64,000 nt of DNA, taken from contig CM049316.1 in NCBI GenBank assembly GCA_026874595.1, positions 36,649,339 to 36,713,338 of the forward strand, read 5' to 3'. The notes under the pieces are model-generated. The model made no database searches. It saw only the letters and a program-made list of their open reading frames with translations, and had not been told where the DNA came from. Positions within the stretch are counted from its first letter, which is position 1. Every line of letters starts with the position of its first letter. The DNA comes from Sipunculus nudus. Taxonomy: Eukaryota; Annelida; Sipuncula; Golfingiida; Sipunculidae. Position numbers and translations under genes: made by a program. This document shows positions 22,494 through 33,409 of the stretch, piece after piece.

Positions 22494-23190
22494 TGTTACG
22501 GAACTTAATATAAACAGATAACGTATGCGTGATGAACACACATTTTGTAACGGAGATAAAAAAAATCAGATTCTGTAACACTAGGCAGCGGGAAATGTTT
22601 AGGGGAATGAATAAGGAAGTCAGTGGTTTTTTGTTAACAAATAACTATAATTTATTCTTAAAACAACCCTAACATTACAATACACTAAATCAATACAATT
22701 ATACAGTAAAACAGCGGTATAACAACAAATCAATACAATCACATAGAAAAATAATGTGCGCAGTACCTGGATACCAACACCGTCACAACGATAAATTCTT
22801 TAAATGTATACTCTCGGAGAATGACAGTCCAGTGTAAAGCTGTTGTAACAATCCAGAAAGTAAACTGATGTCCAAATGCATAAAATCCAGGAGAAAGTCT
22901 TAGAACATCTGTAATTGCCATATTCTTCGGATAAGGTCCTAGAAACTGACACGCGCTTCTGCGTCCGCTGGAATCTGCTCTGCTGCTCTCTCTCTGCCGT
23001 TCTAAAACACAGCCCCTTATATACCTTCACACCTCAAGCCGAGAATTTTCCACTTCTCGAACAGTCTTAAGGGTCTTGCACAACACAGTCGCGTTTTAGA
23101 AATTCTCTAGAAAAACAGCGCTGTGTATCTCCACATTACAGGCTCATCACCTGACCTCGGCCAAGCCGAGCACAAGCACACGGTCACAAG
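22494..23190 (-). mobile_element. LTR of family B, truncated copy 2
   Basis: It starts TGTTACGGAAC on the plus strand and matches copy 1 in reverse through the polyadenylation signal, leader and TATA region. The match fades near 23190, so about 100-150 bp of outer U3 is missing. The left flank is ATAT, another TA-type target. No internal retroelement sequence adjoins it. Confidence 0.75.
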
Positions 23191-23199
23191 CAGATATCA

Positions 23200-23800
23200 G
23201 TACTATCGGAAATTATCAACAATTTGCATGGAAAGCTTTGTGTGTGTCTGTGTGTTAGGGAGGGGGTCTTAGTACCATGCGGCATCCTCCTGACTACGCC
23301 AGTGGGCAATTAGAAACAAGTACGGATGCGGAAGTCGCCTTACGTTGAAATCGTAAACGGAGTACTTCACAAGAAAATAACAACTTTTAGACACAGGTAC
23401 ACTATCCGTTTCAAGGTGTTAATTTATAAAATACTTACAAACCAGTATTACCTTTATCTAAGTGATTAAGAAAAACAGGTTTAACCGGATTTAATATAGT
23501 TTCCAAATATGAATTATTAATTCCATAATACACACGGCTTTCAACTATTCATGAACATTGTCTGTTTAATGCAAAGTATTTGCTGTTTGCTCATAATTAT
23601 ATATGCAATGTCAGAAATTATTGGGCCTATGTCTCCTTATGTCGAGCTACCTTTGATCAATGGCATCAAATGTATATTTCTTTCTAACATATCATAATGT
23701 TTTGAAGTATGTTTCTATTTGTATTATGCCTGGTAAATTAAGTTCAAGGAATGATTGATAAGAGAAACGTAGAATCAAAACCATCTGGTAATACGTCACA
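23200..23800. other. unremarkable stretch
   Basis: Short GT-rich patch near 23235. Otherwise nothing recognised. Confidence 0.3.
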
Positions 23801-23814
23801 AATTCATGACATTT

Positions 23815-24190
23815 CTCATCTGCGGCGACAATGACGCCCGTTACCATCATATAACGTTCATATGACAGACACTATAATAAATGAAGGCATGGCTGGTAGT
23901 CTATAAAGTAAACTTCTTGATTCTGTGAAGAGCCCACTCTTTTACAGACCAAGTTACCCCCTCCTGAAATACGACGGAGAGCCAGCCACGATGGTTGCCA
24001 GGTCTATTTGTTGTTCACGCCAAGCGGGCTGCTTGTACTTAATTATCACAGTTGTTGTTTAGCAATCCTACAGCTTACTAAGATGTCAAACAACTCGGCT
24101 GAGTGCAGCTTCAAACGTAATTAGACCCGGTTAATAACGTATTGTTGACACCTTGCGTTCACAGTACTCAGTCGCCCGTACCATATACGC
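23815..24190 (+). other. unique GC-richer block: exon-like frame or conserved noncoding DNA
   Basis: The block has no microsatellite or recognised repeat. From about 23921 the plus strand stays open for roughly 65 codons, with LLQTKLPPPEIRRRASHDGC near its start and a stop near 24121. It also holds a CTTAATTATC homeodomain-type site. No ATG opens the frame, and the acceptor-like CTCTTTTACAG lies inside it. Either an exon fragment or a regulatory element is possible. Confidence 0.25.
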
Positions 24191-24210
24191 GGTCAACCAG
24201 AGCTTGTTTG

Positions 24211-24275
24211 GAGGGGTGTGGGGAGAGGGGAAGGGTTCCGGGGGGTGGGGAGGGGGGGGGGGGGTTGGGGGGTAG
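24211..24275 (+). repeat. G-rich tract with G13 run
   Basis: Nine or more G-runs of three or longer lie within 65 bp, including G13 at 24252-24264. It could form G-quadruplexes on the plus strand. Confidence 0.9.
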
Positions 24276-24279
24276 GTTG

Positions 24280-24905
24280 CTCTACAAACCTATCTTTTAT
24301 ATAACCCTTTAAATATTGTTATAATTTGATTCAAAATGAACCACCAAATCTTTATATGCGCGACAATTCAAATTGGGCTGTTGCTGTAAAATGAAAAAGC
24401 GCGAATATTCAGACAGGACAAATAAACCACTTCCACAGTATCTGCAGAGTATAACCGAATGTTTTCTGTATATGTATTATTAAGGCCACTCGGAAATTCT
24501 ACACACGAGTGTATTTTCATAATTTATGGCGCCATGGATTGCATGGAACTGTAGATTCGTCAGGTGGTCATAAATTATATGATATATCTATAATTTAAAG
24601 TCCTCCCATTGCATTGGAAGACTGAATTATTTATACAAATTATGTTGTCCGTAGAATTTCTTATATTGTTTGTGCATTTGTAGAATTTAATTTAATATAA
24701 GATAATTAAATCTTTATAGCATAAATGTAAACTCATCATTAAATGTTAATTTCCCTTCTTTTCATGGTTTAGTGTGTGAAGAATTTTGAAATGGGAAGGT
24801 CAATATTCACGGCTTAACCTCAATAAACCGCATATATGTTTGAATGATAAAGTAGGATTTAGATTAGCTGGTTTCCGCAAGGGATTTTTTTTCTAAAAAA
24901 TTGAA
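24280..24905. other. AT-rich stretch, no feature seen
   Basis: No repeats or exon-like frames. Confidence 0.4.
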
Positions 24906-24911
24906 ATTTAA

Positions 24912-25382
24912 CCTACAAGATTTTCAGTGGTGCCCACTGTATGTAAGCCAGTCGTTTTTCATTCAAACAAGACAGACGTACACACAGATGGCGATGCATC
25001 CGGCTTATCTAAGAAATTGATTAAATCCTTCCTTGACTCAATTGCTCCACAAAATGAAGTAAAACTCTTTGAATATAAACGAGCAACAAAACAGAAAACA
25101 GGCAAAAAAATAAAGACAAAAAGACAGACACACCAGCAAGACAGGCATGAATTAAATGTCACTGTTATCAGATATTTTGAAGAGACGACCCATCTGACCA
25201 AAATGTTCCTTTTTTTTGCTCCTTGTATAAATGTCTGCGGCATTTTTCTCTGTCTGACACAGAGTCTGCAAGGACCGGGGATCACAAGAGACATGGCATT
25301 TATAGATTACTTTGTACATTCAGTTGTATTCTTTTGCATAAACTCATCGTTCACTCCCTACATTCAGTTTCCCTGCTGGTAG
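24912..25382 (+). CDS. 157-codon open frame, longest in the window, function unknown
   Basis: The frame is open from after a TAA at 24909-24911 to the TAG at 25381-25383. An acceptor-like tract (AAGATTTTCAG) ends at 24927. It contains a lysine/glutamine-rich stretch (KRATKQKTGKKIKTKRQTHQ) followed by hydrophobic segments (FLFFAPCINVCGIFLCLT, VVFFCINSS) that could span a membrane. There is no ATG in its first 90 codons, so it would be an exon and not a complete gene. The opposite strand is also open for 111 codons, which weakens the case. Unrecognised. Confidence 0.25.
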   Translation, partial: PTRFSVVPTVCKPVVFHSNKTDVHTDGDASGLSKKLIKSFLDSIAPQNEVKLFEYKRATKQKTGKKIKTKRQTHQQDRHELNVTVIRYFEETTHLTKMFLFFAPCINVCGIFLCLTQSLQGPGITRDMAFIDYFVHSVVFFCINSSFTPYIQFPCW

Positions 25383-25599
25383 CAAATATATAAGTAAGAT
25401 AGTCTGGGCGGCCATTTGCGCCTAGACAAAATGCAGTCAGAATATATTATATGTGTAAAAGAAATATGGAGAAATATCAGGTAAAATTATGTAATACACA
25501 TATGATGAAATATAAAGGTTTGTTCCCAAACAGATATGTCCCGAAGAGACATCATCCCTTTTGTGAACAGATGATGCCCTGTTGATTGAAAACAAAGAG

Positions 25600-25700
25600 C
25601 TGTTTCTATACCGATGTATCGACACATATCGGTACGCCAAATCGAAACGGTTATCGGTACGCTTTGCATGCCCTATCGTCGTATCGATGAATCATAATTA
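25600..25700. repeat. TATCG-rich repeat, possibly family J
   Basis: The words ATCGGTACG, GTATCGAC and CGTATCGATG alternate over about 90 bp on both strands, similar in kind to the family J ends. Confidence 0.4.
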
Positions 25701-25704
25701 TTTC

Positions 25705-26055
25705 AAACAAATATAGACCCTACCCTAACTTAAACTTTAATATAACTTAACAAAGCTTTAGAAAGGTTTTATTGCTTATGCGGCCTTTTAAAACTTAAAT
25801 TAGATTACATATATTGTCGTTTGGTCGATGAGATGAGGCATATATGTACACTTAACACATTGCATGAATTTCCATTTTGTTGCCTCAGTAGGGCATGTTT
25901 TTCACTTTATAATCCCTTAATTTATCTCTGATTGTTTTAAAAGTAAGCGAAGCAATGTACTTGCATATTCTGAACTGCATGTTTGACAACAGTTAAAACT
26001 AGTGGTCAAAGATTTGGCGAAAATCATATTCAAGTTACGAGGGAAAATGAGTTTT
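25705..26055. other. unremarkable stretch
   Basis: Nothing recognised before the LTR. Confidence 0.35.
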
Positions 26056-26062
26056 AGGGTAT

Positions 26063-26859
26063 TGTTACGGAACCTAATATCAACAGATCACGTATGCGTG
26101 ATGAACATAAATTTTGTAATGAAAAAAAAAAATCAGATTCTCTAACACTAGGCAGCGTGAAATGTCTCGGGATATGAATAAAGAAGTCAGTGGTTTTTTG
26201 TTAACAAATAACTATAATTTATTCTTAAAACAACCCTAACATTACAGTTCACTAAATCAATACAATTACACAGTACAACAACAGTATAAAAGCAAATCAA
26301 TATAATCACACAGCCTAATACACAAAGTGCACAGTACCTGGATACCACCACTGCCACAGCGACAAGTCCTTTAAAGCATATAATTCAGATGAACAGTTCA
26401 CACAAATCTTCTCAGAGAACAACAGTCCAATGTAAAGCTCTCGTAACAATCCTGAAAGTAAACTGAAGACCAAACAAGATTCGTCACAAATCCAGAAGAA
26501 AACCTATAATTGCCGCACTTATCGGAATAGGTCCAAGAAACTGACATACACGCTTCTGTGTCTGCTGGAATATTCTCTCACCTCTCTCCCAAATCTAAAA
26601 CACAGTCCCCTATTTATAACCTTTCATCCGAAAACTCTAGAAAATTCCCTTTCACGAACAGTCGAAAAGAATAATACATAATACACAGTTCACACGCTAC
26701 AGGACACATCAGAAAACGCCGTGTCAGGGTTCACACGTGGGCCAGCCCGGCCCGGCCAGGCGATGCCGCCACAGCAACAAGCTACGCGTGCTACAAGAAC
26801 CAAATGCCAACAACACATGGAACATCCGTGTGCACACAATAAAAGGGGCACCTGTAACA
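26063..26859 (-). mobile_element. solo LTR of family B, copy 3, with target-site duplication
   Basis: A full-length 797-bp LTR runs from TGTTACGGAACC to GCACCTGTAACA on the plus strand, flanked by GTAT at 26059-26062 and 26860-26863. A matching duplication on both sides of one LTR is the mark of a solo LTR left by recombination. Reading on the minus strand, TATA (26611-26618) and the polyadenylation signal (26218-26223) keep the order seen in copy 1. Confidence 0.85.
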
Positions 26860-26864
26860 GTATT

Positions 26865-27640
26865 CACGTTCTGAGAAACATACAAATATTGTGCAGTTAC
26901 ATGCCACATAAAATATGACTTTTAACCGTCTCAATATTCTGCAAAAATATATGGAAGGGGTGGGGCAAGGAGAGAAAATACGAGATCGACATTTTAAGAC
27001 CCAGCATTGTACACCCAATTCAGTATATGAGATTAAGGTAAAGGAGATATAACGTATTTAAACATTACATATCGGCTACATATATGATACACGAAGAAGC
27101 GTATCGTCAACACGTGTCGGGTATCGCTTTAGGTGTATTACAATCCGTATTGCACCTGAACTTTCTGACCCAGATGATATATAATACCAAGGCTAGTCCG
27201 TTTAAGTGTGTAGGAGAAGAATTGTTTAAAGGCGCATATCATAAACATTGGTGCTTTTGTGTTAAGGACTTTAAGTAGTAAATATTTTCTAAACACGTAA
27301 AATGTAAACAGAAGCCGACAGTTCCACAACAGGAAAGATTAGTTTTGATCAGAAACGACCTCAGATGGAAATGTGACGAAAAATATTGATCAGGTAACAT
27401 CGGCGTACCATCGGCGTAATACATTTCAAAGATCGGGACAACATGGAAAAAGAAGATTATCGCAGTTTATATATATATTAATTATATTGTTGATTATTTC
27501 TATATTGACGCAAATACTTCCGCAAAATGCACGACACGTTACATGCAAACATAAAATATATAAAATATAAAAAAATACGACCTAATCCCATATATCCAGA
27601 AGAAAAATAATACAATAATTACAAGAACTTAAGTAATTTT
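26865..27640. other. mixed stretch with a TATCG repeat fragment
   Basis: 27090-27190 has 'GGGTATCGCTTTAGGTGTAT' plus CCGTATTGCACC and resembles the family J end at 11625. The remainder is unrecognised. Confidence 0.35.
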
Positions 27641-27644
27641 TAGC

Positions 27645-27760
27645 TTTGAAGGGGTAACCTGAAATCATAGTGGTAAACTGAATATGACTCTAAGTTACCG
27701 TTGGTTAATCTCAAACCGATTTCAGATAAACCCCCTGAAATATGAAGCGGGATAATATGA
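27645..27760. repeat. dispersed repeat family I (TTTCAGATTACCCC type), copy 1
   Basis: GGGGTAACCTGAAAT at 27650 and ATTTCAGATAAACCCCCTGA at about 27720 face each other. The same words recur in varied order at 33.4-34.3, 57.8-58.1, 60.5 and 62.4 kb. Confidence 0.5.
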
Positions 27761-27764
27761 TATT

Positions 27765-28600
27765 CGCTTCACATCTGGTCCAATACCCGCGGTCTTGTCT
27801 CGCCAATTTCATCCAATTTTCATGTGACCCGATTTTTTCCGATCAATGCCGATGATAAACATCATTTTATATGCATCGAACAGTGGATAAACTGTATTTA
27901 TGAAATTTACCATAATAAAAAGGTTAAATGTGTACAATCGTGCTAACCTGTGTGAGGTTTGCTAGGGTTCATAATGTTAAGTTAGTGATTTAAAACTGGG
28001 TAGAATGGAAGGCATCACATTCTTTTTTAATTCCTACTAATTTTTTAAACATATTCTTAAGGACATCCCAAGTTTGATTATTTAATACATAAGTTGTAAG
28101 GGTCATGCCGCGTTAAAAGGACGTTCTTTGTTATTTTAAATAGTGATGATACCATATTTTCTCCTGAGGCCATACCATTACCAGTATATAAAATATTAGT
28201 TTGAATACAACAGGACCAGATTTATGGAAGGCCACACGTTTTAATTTTTATTTTTAGGGGATACAATACACAACTTTAAAAAAAAAACATATTATAAAAA
28301 AATTGATTCATGTTTTAAACATAAAAAAATATTCACTGTTTGTGTTAAAATGAACCGGAGTGAACAGAATTTCCTTTCATGGCATTGAGTTTATTGTGAC
28401 AGCCACTGAAGAGCCTTCCAAGTCAAGTACACTTCAATACACGTGCATGACTCAGAAAAGAAGACAGTGACCGGTTTTTCCATGTCGACAGCCTCGGAGT
28501 GTTGTCAGCCTCGGAGTCTAGTTTTTCCTAAAATGTCATGCTGATTTTATTCTTTATACTTAATTCAAGAGGAAGAAATATGAAAATATATCAAAGATAC
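27765..28600. other. AT-rich stretch with a 17-bp duplication
   Basis: CAGCCTCGGAGT occurs twice, 17 bp apart, at about 28489 and 28506. Otherwise nothing recognised. Confidence 0.4.
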
Positions 28601-28689
28601 AGCTTACACGTGGGAGTTATAGAGCGGGGATGTCTTGTTTGACACCTAGGCGCGCCATTAAACTCTCCTTATCAGAAGTAACGACAGAC

Positions 28690-28977
28690 CAGCTAAACGA
28701 GGGAGCGAGCGCTATCTACGGATTCTATCAATAAACCTTCGTCCCAAGTATAATTCATGAAAAGGTCCCAAGAAGAATGACTTCTATTGCCAATTAAGTG
28801 TCTGCCCGTGCGTCTGCTTGTCATCCAGGGCTGTTCTTTTATGCCGTAGCTGTCATGAGCGCCCTCACTGTTTAATAAATAGGGGTAATCACCAAGACCC
28901 GGGGATTGGCTGCTCTCCCAGCGCAAACTGGCAGCTCCCCAGTCTGTCGGTCTTTCAACACGACGGCAGCAAGAACG
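28690..28977 (-). CDS. exon-like frame in a unique GC-rich block, function unknown
   Basis: The minus strand is open for about 95 codons, ending at TAG near 28691. Its product looks natural: GDYPYLLNSEGAHDSYGIKE, then WMTSRRTGRHLIGNRSHSSW and FMNYTWDEGLLIESVDSARS. No clean ATG or strong acceptor precedes it, so it would be an exon or a relic. The same block also carries a TTAAGTG (NK-type) site and CCAAT/ATTGG words, so conserved noncoding DNA is the main alternative. I do not recognise the peptide. Confidence 0.3.
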
Positions 28978-29009
28978 CTAATGTATCATTCCTCCCGAAA
29001 TGACTCATA

Positions 29010-29870
29010 AAAATCGTGGATCTCTGTCGCTCTTAAGAAATCATGTCAATGCTCTCAAATACACAAACACTCCCAGTATGGCTTATCTGTTTTTAAACAT
29101 GCCTGGATATTGTGTGTGTAGATAAATATAGATAACTGGCTTTTTTCTTCTTTTTTTATGATTCATGTAACAGGCTCCACTTTATAATGCTTTCTTAACC
29201 TAAGTTATATGTACATCTGCGGAATTAAATTTCGGTTTCGGACTAAGATGCAGGGCGGTAGGCCAGTATTATCCATATACCATGCCGAAAAATATTTTCT
29301 TATATTCCTCCTATACTTTGAGGATCGGGTGTGGTCTAGAATTATTCCGCACGTAACAAGTCCCTTTGACAATCTAAGGACACCCTCGATTCGCAGATAG
29401 ATTTCTGCCCGGGCAGTGTCCTCGGGTAACTTTCGAGTGTATATGTTCCAGTTTCTCTAAAGCATCATGGGGCTGCCATTTTGCGTACACTTAAACCCAG
29501 ATGTCACAGGTTGCATGTCGGAATTATCGGTATACCGCTGGTACTTTGCAGTCATCCAGTTGTCAGTTCGTCTAACATTTGACAAGTAATCTTAAATATT
29601 CATATATTCATATTCAGAAGACTTTCCAACACGAAGGCAACAAATATTCTTATGAAACATAACAGTGATTTTTTTTTTAATTTTTGTTTAGGACTACTCT
29701 AGAAATACAAGCAGAACATTTAGTAAAATTTACTTCACTGTGGCAATTCCTAAAGATAAACCATTCATCCACTGGCTATATGAATCAGTAGCACCTGGCA
29801 GAATACCAAAGGCCGTACTACAAAAAAAAAAGTGTAAACTGGACAGAGACCAGGTTGCAAACTATTTTTT
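29010..29870. other. mixed stretch, no gene seen
   Basis: 29210-29520 is somewhat GC-richer, but its 63-codon frame has no splice context. Confidence 0.35.
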
Positions 29871-29880
29871 GTTATGATTT

Positions 29881-30276
29881 TTATTTGTTTAATTTTTTTT
29901 CATCTTGTGGATTTATGCAAAAACAAAACAAGGAGTCACCTTTCAGGCATTTGATATACTCCGTAGATGTACTGTATAGATGCGTTTGAGGGGTTACTAA
30001 GTTTCTCTCATGGAAACCTAAGGACTTCGGGGAATCGTTTCTTGAACGAATAGTGCACGTGTCACATGAATAACCATCAAAATCTGGATTATCACCCACC
30101 GGATGTAATGTTGAACATGGAAGAAAAAAAACCCACCTGAGGGAAGAAATGGAACAAAGGTTTTCGTGAGGGGAACCACGGATACGTCGACAGAAACAGT
30201 AGGAAGTTCGCATGACGGTCCCCCTCGTCGCAAAGTGACTTTTACGTTTGAATGTCAGTTCTGGAATTATGTTCAT
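29881..30276 (-). CDS. 131-codon minus-strand frame, function unknown
   Basis: An ATG at about 30276 opens a frame beginning MNIIPELTFKRKSHFATRGT that runs to a TAA near 29881. It has nine or ten cysteines, several in CxC-like spacing (for example YCFCRR and YSCDTCTIRS), and a basic C-terminal tail. An overlapping 71-codon frame exists on the same strand. There is no promoter or splice signal that I can defend, and no domain is recognised. It may be a small gene, an exon, or chance. Confidence 0.2.
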   Translation of the reverse strand: MNIIPELTFKRKSHFATRGTVMRTSYCFCRRIRGSPHENLCSISSLRWVFFLPCSTLHPVGDNPDFDGYSCDTCTIRSRNDSPKSLGFHERNLVTPQTHLYSTSTEYIKCLKGDSLFCFCINPQDEKKLNK

Positions 30277-30279
30277 TAG

Positions 30280-30735
30280 GGACAAACTCGCGGCCTGGTA
30301 AGCTGAAACGTCTGAACAATAAGTGTGGTAAAAATATCGTGGGCATGCTAAAGATCAGGCAGGCTTAAGCCCGGAAATACTTAAAAGCGCTGGTTATGTG
30401 AATGTCACACGTGGGGAGACAGAACGGAGATTCACCGTCGGTGGAATGCAGAGATGGGCCGCTTCTCTTATCACACACTCTCCGTTTTCAAGTGCGTGGG
30501 ATGCTGTCGAGTCGTACAAGCTAAGCATCTTGAGGTTCCTTGGAAAATTGCAAGCTGAAAATTAGGCAGCTCTCGCCGATGTGACAAATGGTGCGGATTT
30601 ACGTTGGTTTCTCCGGCATAAGATTTATTGACGTTGAATATATTTGAATTTTTGAGAGAATTTTCTTCTGTGAGTGCGGTTATATGTAACCGACGCCTGT
30701 AACCAAAGTATTTGTTTAAGGTAAACACCTTTACA
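30280..30735. other. moderately GC-rich, no gene seen
   Basis: A 122-codon minus-strand frame runs from here into the adjacent TA array and is partly an artefact of it. Confidence 0.3.
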
Positions 30736-30740
30736 CACAC

Positions 30741-30741
<1 letters not shown>

Positions 30742-30787
<46 letters not shown>
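30742..30787. repeat. (TA)n microsatellite
   Basis: A 46-bp TA array preceded by CACACACG. Confidence 0.96.
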
Positions 30788-30790
<3 letters not shown>

Positions 30791-30870
30791 TTGAACCTCC
30801 ATTTTGTGGGCACCCTTGGGACCTGGCCAAACTGCCCACTTTATAGAGGTGCCAACTATACGGAGCTAAA
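30787..30870 (+). mobile_element. half of a mariner-like MITE
   Basis: CAGTTGAACCTCCATTTTGT directly follows TA and continues 'GGGCACCCTTGGGACCTGGC' and CACTTTATAGAGGTG. This matches, from memory, the end of widespread Tc1/mariner-type MITEs beginning CAGT(A/T)GAACCTC. No matching right end is seen, so the element is truncated. A related pair of ends is at 58172-58332. Confidence 0.5.
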
Positions 30871-31009
30871 AGCTGCCTCAGTCAGTGTTGCCACCTACTT
30901 TAAAATATTACTAGGAGTTGCTCATGTTTTAAGACTAATTCATTAACTTGATGCATGTACTTTCTCCCTGATTTTAAACATAAGGGTTAATTAAAATTTA
31001 TAATTATAA

Positions 31010-31010
<1 letters not shown>

Positions 31011-31058
<48 letters not shown>
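31011..31058. repeat. (TA)n microsatellite
   Basis: A 48-bp TA array. Confidence 0.96.
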
Positions 31059-31062
<4 letters not shown>

Positions 31063-31199
31063 TTCAGTGTTATAGCTAGACAAATTTGAACTGCGGGCTA
31101 ATTTACGGCAAGCGGATATGGTAACGCCGGGGACTCAGGGCCACTCGGTTTCGTAATATGTAAGCTTGATCTTTGCGATGTTCTATGTGTTATAATGTT

Positions 31200-31529
31200 T
31201 TAATGATTATTATGGCTCTCGATTGATTCATGTTTGTAAACATACTTAAGAGGTACAGATTTAATTAAGTCTGGGTTATAAATAACAGAAGTTTCATTGC
31301 TGGTAGCTGTTTTTTTAAGATCTGTTTGCTGATCGGTGGGTCTGTAATATTTTGATAAGTTACCAAATGCATCCGTAGGTATCCCAAACTGTTCTATGCA
31401 CGTTCTCTGAGACGAGCCAGAATCTTTGAACAAGTACACTTGAAGGGCTATGCCAAACTTTAATATTTCAGTTCTTGGTTTACATTTATATGACATGTGT
31501 ATACAATTGTCTTTTAGTGTTAAATTCAT
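31200..31529 (-). CDS. 109-codon ORF with protein-like composition, function unknown
   Basis: ATG at 31527-31529 starts MNLTLKDNCIHMSYKCKPRT, continues through EILKFGIALQVYLFKDSGSS and CIEQFGIPTDAFGNLSKYYR, and ends at a TAA. Residue use is balanced (charged, polar, aromatic) and codons are mixed, unlike the F/I/N/K frames typical of this AT-rich DNA. No signal peptide or membrane segment. No nearby polyadenylation signal was found. It may be a short gene or an open exon. I do not recognise it. Confidence 0.35.
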   Translation of the reverse strand: MNLTLKDNCIHMSYKCKPRTEILKFGIALQVYLFKDSGSSQRTCIEQFGIPTDAFGNLSKYYRPTDQQTDLKKTATSNETSVIYNPDLIKSVPLKYVYKHESIESHNNH

Positions 31530-31534
31530 TCAAC

Positions 31535-33400
31535 TACATCTTCAGTTTTGCTAAAGAATTTCATTTTCAATCCAGAATTTTTGTTTTATTACCATTACAA
31601 ATATTTTAGAATACCAGCTGATGCTGCTTATTAAAGTTTGTTCCATATCTTTATTATGATATTTTATCATATTTTACTGTTCTATATTTATCATATGTTC
31701 TAGATAATGCTACCGATAAAGAAAGAAATAATTTTTATTTAGGCCGAAATATTCTCCCTTCAGTTGTCGCTGTTGTTTATAACTAGCGGTACTTATTATT
31801 AATATTTTTTATATATAGCTAAATGTTTAACGAGCATTACAAACATTGTATCGAATTGTTATAAAATAAGTATGATTACATGAATTAATAAACTAAATAG
31901 ATCTTTTAGTTTTTTTAAAGGGCAATCTAAAGTCGCCTTAATATTTGAATGTATCGATGTGGCAATAGAGAAAGGTTTTAATTTGTTCGTGTACGAATTA
32001 AATCTTTATTATTAAATAACAAAAAATCGAAATTTCTTTAATGTGTTTAATCATTTAAGTTAACAGAGGATTTAATTGGCTTATGTTTTTACGACAATGA
32101 GAAATCGTAATACTTGGTTTGAATGCCAAAGTTTACCGAACATGATTATCACGAAACAGTTTAATCGATGTAGTTAAACTGTGTTTTTTATTATCATCAT
32201 TAAGATTTCAGTATTACAAAAGCTTTATTAAACATTAAGAATGGCCCTGCACAATGTAGACGCCGCAGAGTTTCATATAGCACTGTATGAGATAAGAGAC
32301 TAGAATACCTTATAACAGACAAACTATGCTAAAAATTATGTTCAATTATTTTAATAAACGTTTTCAAATTTAATAGCTTAGATACACATCGGACCAGTCT
32401 TGGGGCGTTGATCTGTTCTTCTTGCCTTCAGTCCATTGACTTATCTTTTTTTTTATTCCTTTTTCCCTCACTCTTCTTTTCGTCTTATGAATTTCTCAAT
32501 GCGGTCACGTAATAATGAGTAATATCACTGCAAACGATATGTAAATGTAATATACAGTCATATGATTTTCTTTTCTGGCTTACTTTATGTGAAGTAAATA
32601 TTTTACGTCCAGGAAATACATTTAACTTGTATATTTATTACTTTGTGTGATATCAAATATTACGGTCCCTGTATAGTCAGCTTTATTTATAGACTAGCAC
32701 GCATAGTTTTGCCCATTATCACCAACATACACAGTGTTCATTAAAGAAAACTAGCTCGGTTCTCATATGTGACGATATCTTCAGTTTTTCATTTTGCTAA
32801 CCACGGGCAATACGCAATCATTCCGCCTTAACACTTAAACCCCTTTCACACCGGGCCCATGTAGAGTTGCGTGTTGCCAAAGCGAAGCTGATTGTGGCTT
32901 GATAGTATGAAAATGAATCAGATTGGATTGACAGCATTGGTGATATTAGTCTTTTTAGACTATAATCCCGAACTTTACCTTTCTTTTGAGTTTGCCAAAG
33001 AAGGTGAACTATGAGAACATGTCACACAAGATTGTACTATCCAGAATGAACAACCATTTCAAACCATCATGTAATGTACTTTAGCCCTGTGCCATTAGGT
33101 CGGTTCCAGTGTTTACATATTTGCGTCACTTCTGCATGACGTCCTTGGAAATGTCACAAATAGGCTGGTACCCTCATTTCTTTTCGTGATGTCACTTGCA
33201 TTGAGTGGCAGGCGTTCAATGAACCCAATAGTCTTTTGGCTACCAACAGGTCACGTTTCATTAGGTCAACCCCGGTAAGGTCAGGTTTTGAAAGGTGAAA
33301 TAGATAAGAGCCCTACGCTGGATGTGAGTTCTCTAGCGACCGTTTTAGCTCTCACTGCCTTAACTTGTCTTTCCTGTGACCTACTGCCCACGCCTTGTGT
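31535..33400. other. long AT-rich stretch, no gene seen
   Basis: 33090-33320 is richer in AGGTCA-type words (for example CAACAGGTCACG and TTAGGTCAACC), which could be nuclear-receptor half sites or part of a repeat. Nothing else is supported. Confidence 0.35.
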
Positions 33401-33409
33401 TGCTTTAGG

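Noticed and set aside
13491-23030. Similar ~60-codon frames in LTR copies 1 and 2, sharing FTFWIV and LHWTVILREYTFKE.
   Set aside because: They follow from LTR sequence similarity. In copy 3 (26063-26859) the same frame hits a stop and an insertion of about 40 bp, so there is no sign of protein-level constraint.
22494-26859. LTR copies 2 and 3 as the two ends of one retrotransposon.
   Set aside because: Copy 3 has its own GTAT duplication on both sides, copy 2 is truncated, and the 2.9 kb between them shows no primer-binding site or gag-pol sequence.
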